A stretch of 64,000 nt of DNA, taken from positions 37,254,733-37,318,732 of the forward strand of contig CM033403.1 of NCBI GenBank assembly GCA_019426215.1, written 5' to 3'. The position numbers and the translations under genes are program-made. Every line of letters starts with the position of its first letter. Positions within the stretch are counted from its first letter, which is position 1. Shown one piece after another: positions 58,873-64,000 of the stretch. Under the pieces are notes generated by a model. That model was not told the origin of the DNA and searched no databases. It was given only the letters and a program-made list of their open reading frames with translations. The stretch comes from Buddleja alternifolia. Taxonomy: Eukaryota; Streptophyta; Magnoliopsida; Lamiales; Scrophulariaceae.

Positions 58873-61666
58873 TTACTTGCATGTTTTCTTATTGTGGCCC
58901 AGGCCTTTGCACTTGCTACACTGGAGCTGGCGTTTGATGATATCCACAGACTCAACCAATTTCAACTTTGGTCGGCCTGGTGGACGTTTAGTAGGTGGAG
59001 GTGTTACAATAGTTGCTTCCTGCAGTTCACTTCTCTCTGGTTTCTCCACATTCGGCATGGGGTTGATTGACTCTGTATAAGTTAAACGATAACTGTCAGT
59101 CATGAAGAATCTAGAGCAATAGTCATAGAGGCTCCTGCCAAGACATTCAAGGACGGCAATAGCATGGCAGCAAGGCAATCCAGTGAGCTGCCATCCCTTG
59201 CAACTACAGTCCCAGTGATCAATGTCAACTATGTCAACAGATTCTCCACGGACCTCAAATGTGCTACCATGTGAGAGTAATACTTGAAGTGATCTCGCTT
59301 TTGAGATCTCATTCTGAAGCTTATCCTCCATAAAAGGTGTCAACCTTGTGACCCAGTGACTGGATTCAAGTCGTCGCCTATAACTCAATTCCATAATCTT
59401 GCCACGCAACACATCAACCATCTGAGTTATAGGCAACTCATCCACCTCAGACACCCAACTGTAGAACTGTTGGCCAAAGTTGGATGTCATGTGGTTATAT
59501 CTAGCCCCACCAAAAAATGCATTGGCCCAGTGATCAGGCTCACTGCTAATGACCCAGTTATAAGCCTCGACCGAGATAGCCTTTATGTTCTCAACACACC
59601 TTTCAAACACTTCCTGTTTTGGTGCATAAGCAGCAGCATAGAAATCTTGAACCATGAGACGTCTAGCATCATGAGAAAATTGTCCTTTCAGATCCTTATT
59701 TAGCTTCTCGGCAAGACAGCGCAGACAGTAACCATGATAACACTCCTTGCCAAATATATCAAGCAATGATTCTCTTAAGCCTTTCTGGAAATCGGAAACA
59801 AAAGTAATCTGTTCTGATGTTGAGAGAGCAGATTTCAGTTGTGACAGAAACCAATGCCAGTTATCATCGGTTTCTTCATCTACCACAGCAAAAGCTACAG
59901 GGAAAAAATCATCATTCCCATCTGCAGCTGTTGCAGCTAATAAAGTTCCTTGGTATTTTGAGTAAAGAAGAGTGCTATCCAGAAAAATAAGCGGTCGGCA
60001 CTGGTGAAAACCAGATATTGAGGCATGAAATGATACAAAAAGTCGACGAAAGCTTGAATCTTCCTTGGTGCTGAATGTAGCGAGACTACCTGGATTAGTC
60101 TCCATTATCTTCTCACAAAAAAATGGTAACTGAGAGTATGCCTCTTTATAAGATCCTTGAAGCTGCTCTCGTGCAATCTCCTTTGCACGCCACGCCTGAG
60201 TATAGTTCAACTGAATGCCATAGTCACGCTTGATGTCACTGGCAATATCCTTCGGTTTATAATTTGGAGAAACTTTCAGTTTCTCCTTTATGATATTCCC
60301 TATCCATCCCCTAGTTGCCCTATAACCAGCTTTTACAGTGGCCCCTTCGCAAGTATGCTCGGGGTTCATTTTCTTTATACAAATTAATTGAGTGGTGGCC
60401 AACCTAGATGCATATATGCGCCATGGACAGCCTTCCGTTTTGCACTTGGCAGTCACGCGATGGCTGTCATTTTTCTTATATTTGTAGGTGAATCCGTGGG
60501 CAATGGAATATTTATGTAGAGCTTCACGAAATTCAGCAAAAGTATTGAATCTCTGGTCCACACCGGTGATGATGTTCTCCCACTGAGTTGCTGCTCTCCG
60601 ATGCTTCTCTTCATTGCTAAAAGGACATGCACCAAGTGGTGTAGTTTCAATAGGCTCATCCAAAACAATCGCATCATCAGTTTGCATCACATCCACAGGG
60701 ACATCAGAAGGATTTGCTGCCTCAGACACAGTTGTCCTGCTTGATCTGTATAATTAAACAACTCATAAGATTACACGGAAATTATAAGAACAATGTTGAC
60801 TCTGCCGCAAAACACAAATCTGGATTGGATTCGTAATAATAATGGGGCAGACAAGCTTTCACATGCTAGAAGGCACACACAGTGCGAGATATTCTCAATT
60901 CGGTTTAACCGACTCAACATAACCAAGTATGAAATGTAGCCAAGTTCAGGTGAGTGGTTGCTTTAATTTTCCTTCTCATGTTTGAAAATGTGCAAATCAT
61001 GCATCAAGAAGTTCAGAAGAATATATGCAGCAAAGTGGCAAATAATTGAATGTGTGTAATTAACAGTCAGCATGGTGAGACTGTTTATGTAGGACTCCAA
61101 ATAGTTATATTAGAAAGTGTCATTTTCCTTTTCTCTTATAACAACATTAATATGAATGACATGAGTCACAACTTCCTGTAATAATCACAATGCTAAAAGG
61201 GGTTGAGCATCTATAAAAGTCAGTATGTATGGCACTGCTTTTGTAAACTCCTTTACTTATAGAGGAGAAAGGCGAGGATAAAGTATAGAACCAGAGCACA
61301 GGATTCTAAGAAATACCTACTGGCTGGCATGTTGGACACATTTCGAGCAGCAGCCTCTTCAGCAATTACAAAGACCTCAACTTGATCAGAGTCCTTGAAG
61401 AAGTTAATCATGCGCTTGAGGTCCTTATCCTTGGATATAGTAATCAATGTCTTTTTGTTTCCTGGGAGAAAATACTTGATTGTCATGACATCAACACTGC
61501 ATTGAAAAGTTTCAGCAAGTTCATACTTGAAATCTTTCAATGGTGTCTTTTGATCGAGGTCCAGAGCATAAGCTTCTCCGCCAGTATAAAATAAAGAACC
61601 ATCATCTTTATTGGTCACAAATTCCCCCCCAGATTGGCAAATGGCTATGATTTTCTTAGTGGCCAT
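58873..61666 (-). CDS. MUSTANG-B-like domesticated MULE transposase with PB1 domain
   Basis: Two exons, 61317-61666 and 58873-60745, give 740 residues. The start MATKKIIAICQSGGEF opens a PB1 domain (residues about 1-92, with FVTNKDDGSLFYTGGEA). Then come a MuDR zinc-binding DNA-binding domain (about 174-250: HGFTYKYKKNDSHRVTAKC…GCPWRIYA), a MULE transposase core (about 368-480) with D373 (FLDST) and D435 (VSDFQKG), a SWIM finger (CSC 630-632, CCH 642-644), an AT-hook-like RPPGRPK (704-710) and a terminal zinc knuckle CSKCKGLGHNKKTC. No inverted repeats surround it. PB1 plus MULE core is the MUSTANG-B pattern: host genes derived from a transposase, needed for normal growth in Arabidopsis. An intron (61670-62086) probably interrupts the 5' UTR. 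Confidence 0.92.
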
Positions 61667-63049
61667 CACCTGAAGGCCAATTGGATATAGTTGAATCAAC
61701 TACAAAGGCCAAGCAAGCAGTAAGAAGAGTTTATAAGACGGTGAATTACATCAAAAACAAAGTAAGCAAGCTACGAATGTTGAGTACACTAAAATCTCAC
61801 AGAAACAACAACAATAAGATAACCACAAAAAGGTCGGCGAGCAATGAGCCCTAAGAGTACAATATTCCACAAATCTACAAAGGGATGGCAATAGAAAAAA
61901 ATAAACAAACAAGTAAAGAATCCTAAACCCAAACGAAGTAGTGTAAAAGGATGATATATATATATATATCTTGGTGCCAAAATCTAATCGACAAAGAAAC
62001 ATTCACAAATTCGTGCAAATTTCGGGTATTTTTCTGTCAATAGTGCAATAGAATTTTCGTTAAAATTAAAAGAACCGGAGATTTACCTTTTGACTCCAAT
62101 GAGGAGAATTAAGAGTATGAAGGTTGAGTTTGTTGAGCTGGTACAATGTGCATGCCAAGAACAATTCAGGGATTTGGGGCACGGAGAGAAAATGAGAAGA
62201 AACTCTGGGTCTGTCTGGGGGCGACTTAGGCAGTTTTTATTGGCACCGGTACGACAAATCTGAACCGTTGATACCTTCATCTCGTGCTCCATATCTCGTG
62301 ATAGTTTGATAGTTTACGTACTCATGTGATAATGTCTAAATTGTTCGAAAGCCCTAGTATAAAAATAAGTATCACAAAACCCCCTAAGCAAAAAATAGTA
62401 GCAATTTAGCCCTCACGCGCCCTACTAGCGCAGTTTACGTGTTGTTATAAGTTTTATAATAATCATACATTTTAATAGAGATCAACATCTTAAACATCTC
62501 ACTTTTCATCACATTTTGGAGCAAGATAGAGCAGGCATAACTTGGACTAAATATGTAACCTTAAACTCGGGCTTGTCGAGTTAAGGTTTAGGGTACTCCC
62601 TTCGTTTTGGAAGAAAAAAAAAAAAAAAAAAACAACCTCTCACTTTTAAATAAATATATGTTTTTTTATGATTTAAATTTTATAAAAAGTTAAATTACTC
62701 AATAATATACACGCAATATATACCACCACCATCCTCCGCCCTAAACCCTTAGCCCTAGGGACTAATCGAGGATTGAATGCTTGGGGGGCTGAACTACCAT
62801 TATAAGTTTTTTTTTAATTTGACAATTTACAAGTATATACCCAAAGTTATTTTAGTTTTATACATTATATATCACGTGTAAAAAAAAACAACATTAAGCA
62901 AAAAATTTAACAATATTATAATGACAATTTCTCAAAAGAAATAAAGTAGTAACTATTAACACTAATATAATTAATTTATGCAACTGAAAATTTTCAACAA
63001 TATTATGACACTTTTTGAAAATAGTACAACGTAACATAATTTATTTAGT
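61667..63049. other. 5' UTR intron and promoter of MUSTANG-like gene; intergenic
   Basis: The minus strand has a donor at AAAAG|GTAAATC (exon edge 62087) and an acceptor CTTCAG just before the start codon, so a 417-bp leader intron (61670-62086) is likely. It contains a short (AT)n run (61955-61968). Upstream lies A+T-rich DNA with an A run near 62615. No gene seen. Confidence 0.5.
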
Positions 63050-63059
63050 TTTTTTGGTT

Positions 63060-63236
63060 TCTCCACGGGGTGTCCGGACCAGCTTTCGCGCATCTCAACT
63101 AATCCACGCTCCCGGTGCGTGACTATCGCTGGCCAAGCATTATTTTGACAACGCTGAGAATCGATCCAGGGAGCACACTAGGTCGACCTCAAGTTGTCTC
63201 AGTGGTAGCCTTATACCACTGGGCAAAGAGGCTTGG
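63060..63236 (-). mobile_element. SINE-like repeat
   Basis: The minus strand begins with a tRNA-like head (GCCCAGTGGTATAAGGC) and a degenerate B box (GATCGATTCTC). It ends with a G/C-rich body of a type I have seen dispersed in plant genomes (complement of GTGTCCGGACCAGCTT). Ends and target duplication are not resolved. Confidence 0.5.
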
Positions 63237-63609
63237 TTAAACGTAACATAATATAACTAGTTCATACCTTATAATGAATAAACTCTAGAGTCTAAACAAT
63301 TGAATGATGAACCACTTTTTCTTTTCTTTAGATTTGTTCATATCATAATAAGGGTTTATTAATTCTAATCCTAGCAACTGTAGAAGAGAAGCTCAAAAAT
63401 AAAAATGTTAGTTAATTCTAAATTTCTAAGCCTAATAAGTATAATAAGAAGTTAGTTATTATTATTTACAATTTGACTCTTTTTAGTGATAATTATATTT
63501 TAAATAAAAAATGAAGGCATTAAAAGACATGGGTTGAATACAATTAAAAATTAGGCTGATAATCATGCATTTCTAAATAGTCCTTCAAAAGGAAAACAAG
63601 AAATTGGGG

Positions 63610-63775
63610 CTAAAAAAAGAATAGGTAAAAATGGGCCAATGTGAATGGGTGATACTTGGTGGATCCGGGAGTCCAACTCCCGGACAATATCACCCCTCGA
63701 ACCATGCGCCTTCACCTGCAAGTAAATCAATAACTTCCTAGGCCTTACCAATTGGACTAAACACATGCCTGTTTT
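63610..63775 (-). mobile_element. tRNA-derived SINE-like repeat
   Basis: On the minus strand the head is AGTCCAATTGGTAAGGCC (A-box-like), followed by a B box GGTTCGAGGGG and a hairpin-forming GTCCGGGAG/CTCCCGGA pair. Exact ends are uncertain. The remaining sequence to 64000 shows no gene. Confidence 0.5.
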
Positions 63776-64000
63776 TGTTGTACAACATTTATATCATATT
63801 TTAAAGAGGAGTCATATCGTAAAATTATATATACCCAAAAGTTTGAAGTCCCCACCCGAGCCCCCCTAAATTCGTCCTTGCTTAGCCCACCTCCGCCCCA
63901 CCGTATTAAAGTGCACCTTCTCTCCCGTTTCTCCCTTTTCCATGTCGGTCACCGCCAAATTTATCCCCCAACTTTGTGCACCACCACGACTTCGCAATTG

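Noticed and set aside
63640..63760. Possible functional tRNA gene
   Set aside because: A- and B-box-like words are present but no cloverleaf can be drawn; a SINE head explains it better.

Overview
The window is nuclear DNA from a flowering plant. Gene families, intron structure, A+T-rich intergenic DNA and the transposon types all fit a dicot; the species cannot be read from the sequence. I see no rRNA or functional tRNA gene, no CRISPR array and nothing bacterial or organellar.

Layout. 1-15018 is one large, degenerate SIRE/Maximus-type Ty1/copia retrotransposon: partial 5' LTR, broken gag, broken pol, a roughly 6-kb env-like region split by a solo LTR of another element, and a full 3' LTR. 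15520-22424 is a nest of three insertions. A tRNA-derived SINE was split by a 6.6-kb Mutator-like element (MULE), which carries a truncated copia element and exons of an IAA29-like Aux/IAA gene. 22532-23339 is a non-autonomous hAT element.

From 25571 to 53558 lies a block of host genes: a 9-exon sugar-phosphate/nucleotide-sugar translocator (+), a 10-exon Qb-SNARE of the NPSN13 type (-), a 2-exon pectinesterase with inhibitor domain (+), a 3' fragment of an organellar ribosomal protein L3 gene (-), a 12-exon CIPK1-like kinase (-) and a 2-exon secretory LEA protein (-). As I recall it, most of this order matches Arabidopsis chromosome 3 around At3g17430-At3g17520, so this is probably an ancestral block. 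Its introns and spacers hold MITEs, a SINE and a TRIM. 54768-56251 is a solo LTR of the SIRE type with a perfect target duplication. 58873-61666 is a domesticated MULE transposase gene of the MUSTANG-B type (PB1 + MuDR + SWIM + zinc knuckle).

The host genes have separate jobs: Golgi/plastid-type transport, vesicle fusion, cell-wall pectin modification, calcium signalling, desiccation protection and a transposase-derived regulator. They do not form a pathway. The most unusual items are the MULE that captured Aux/IAA exons, the env-like region of the SIRE element, the LEA protein with a signal peptide and a C-terminal DDEL, and the isolated L3 3' fragment. Exon boundaries were placed by hand from GT/AG sites and reading-frame continuity. 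All six intact host gene models sum to a multiple of three.
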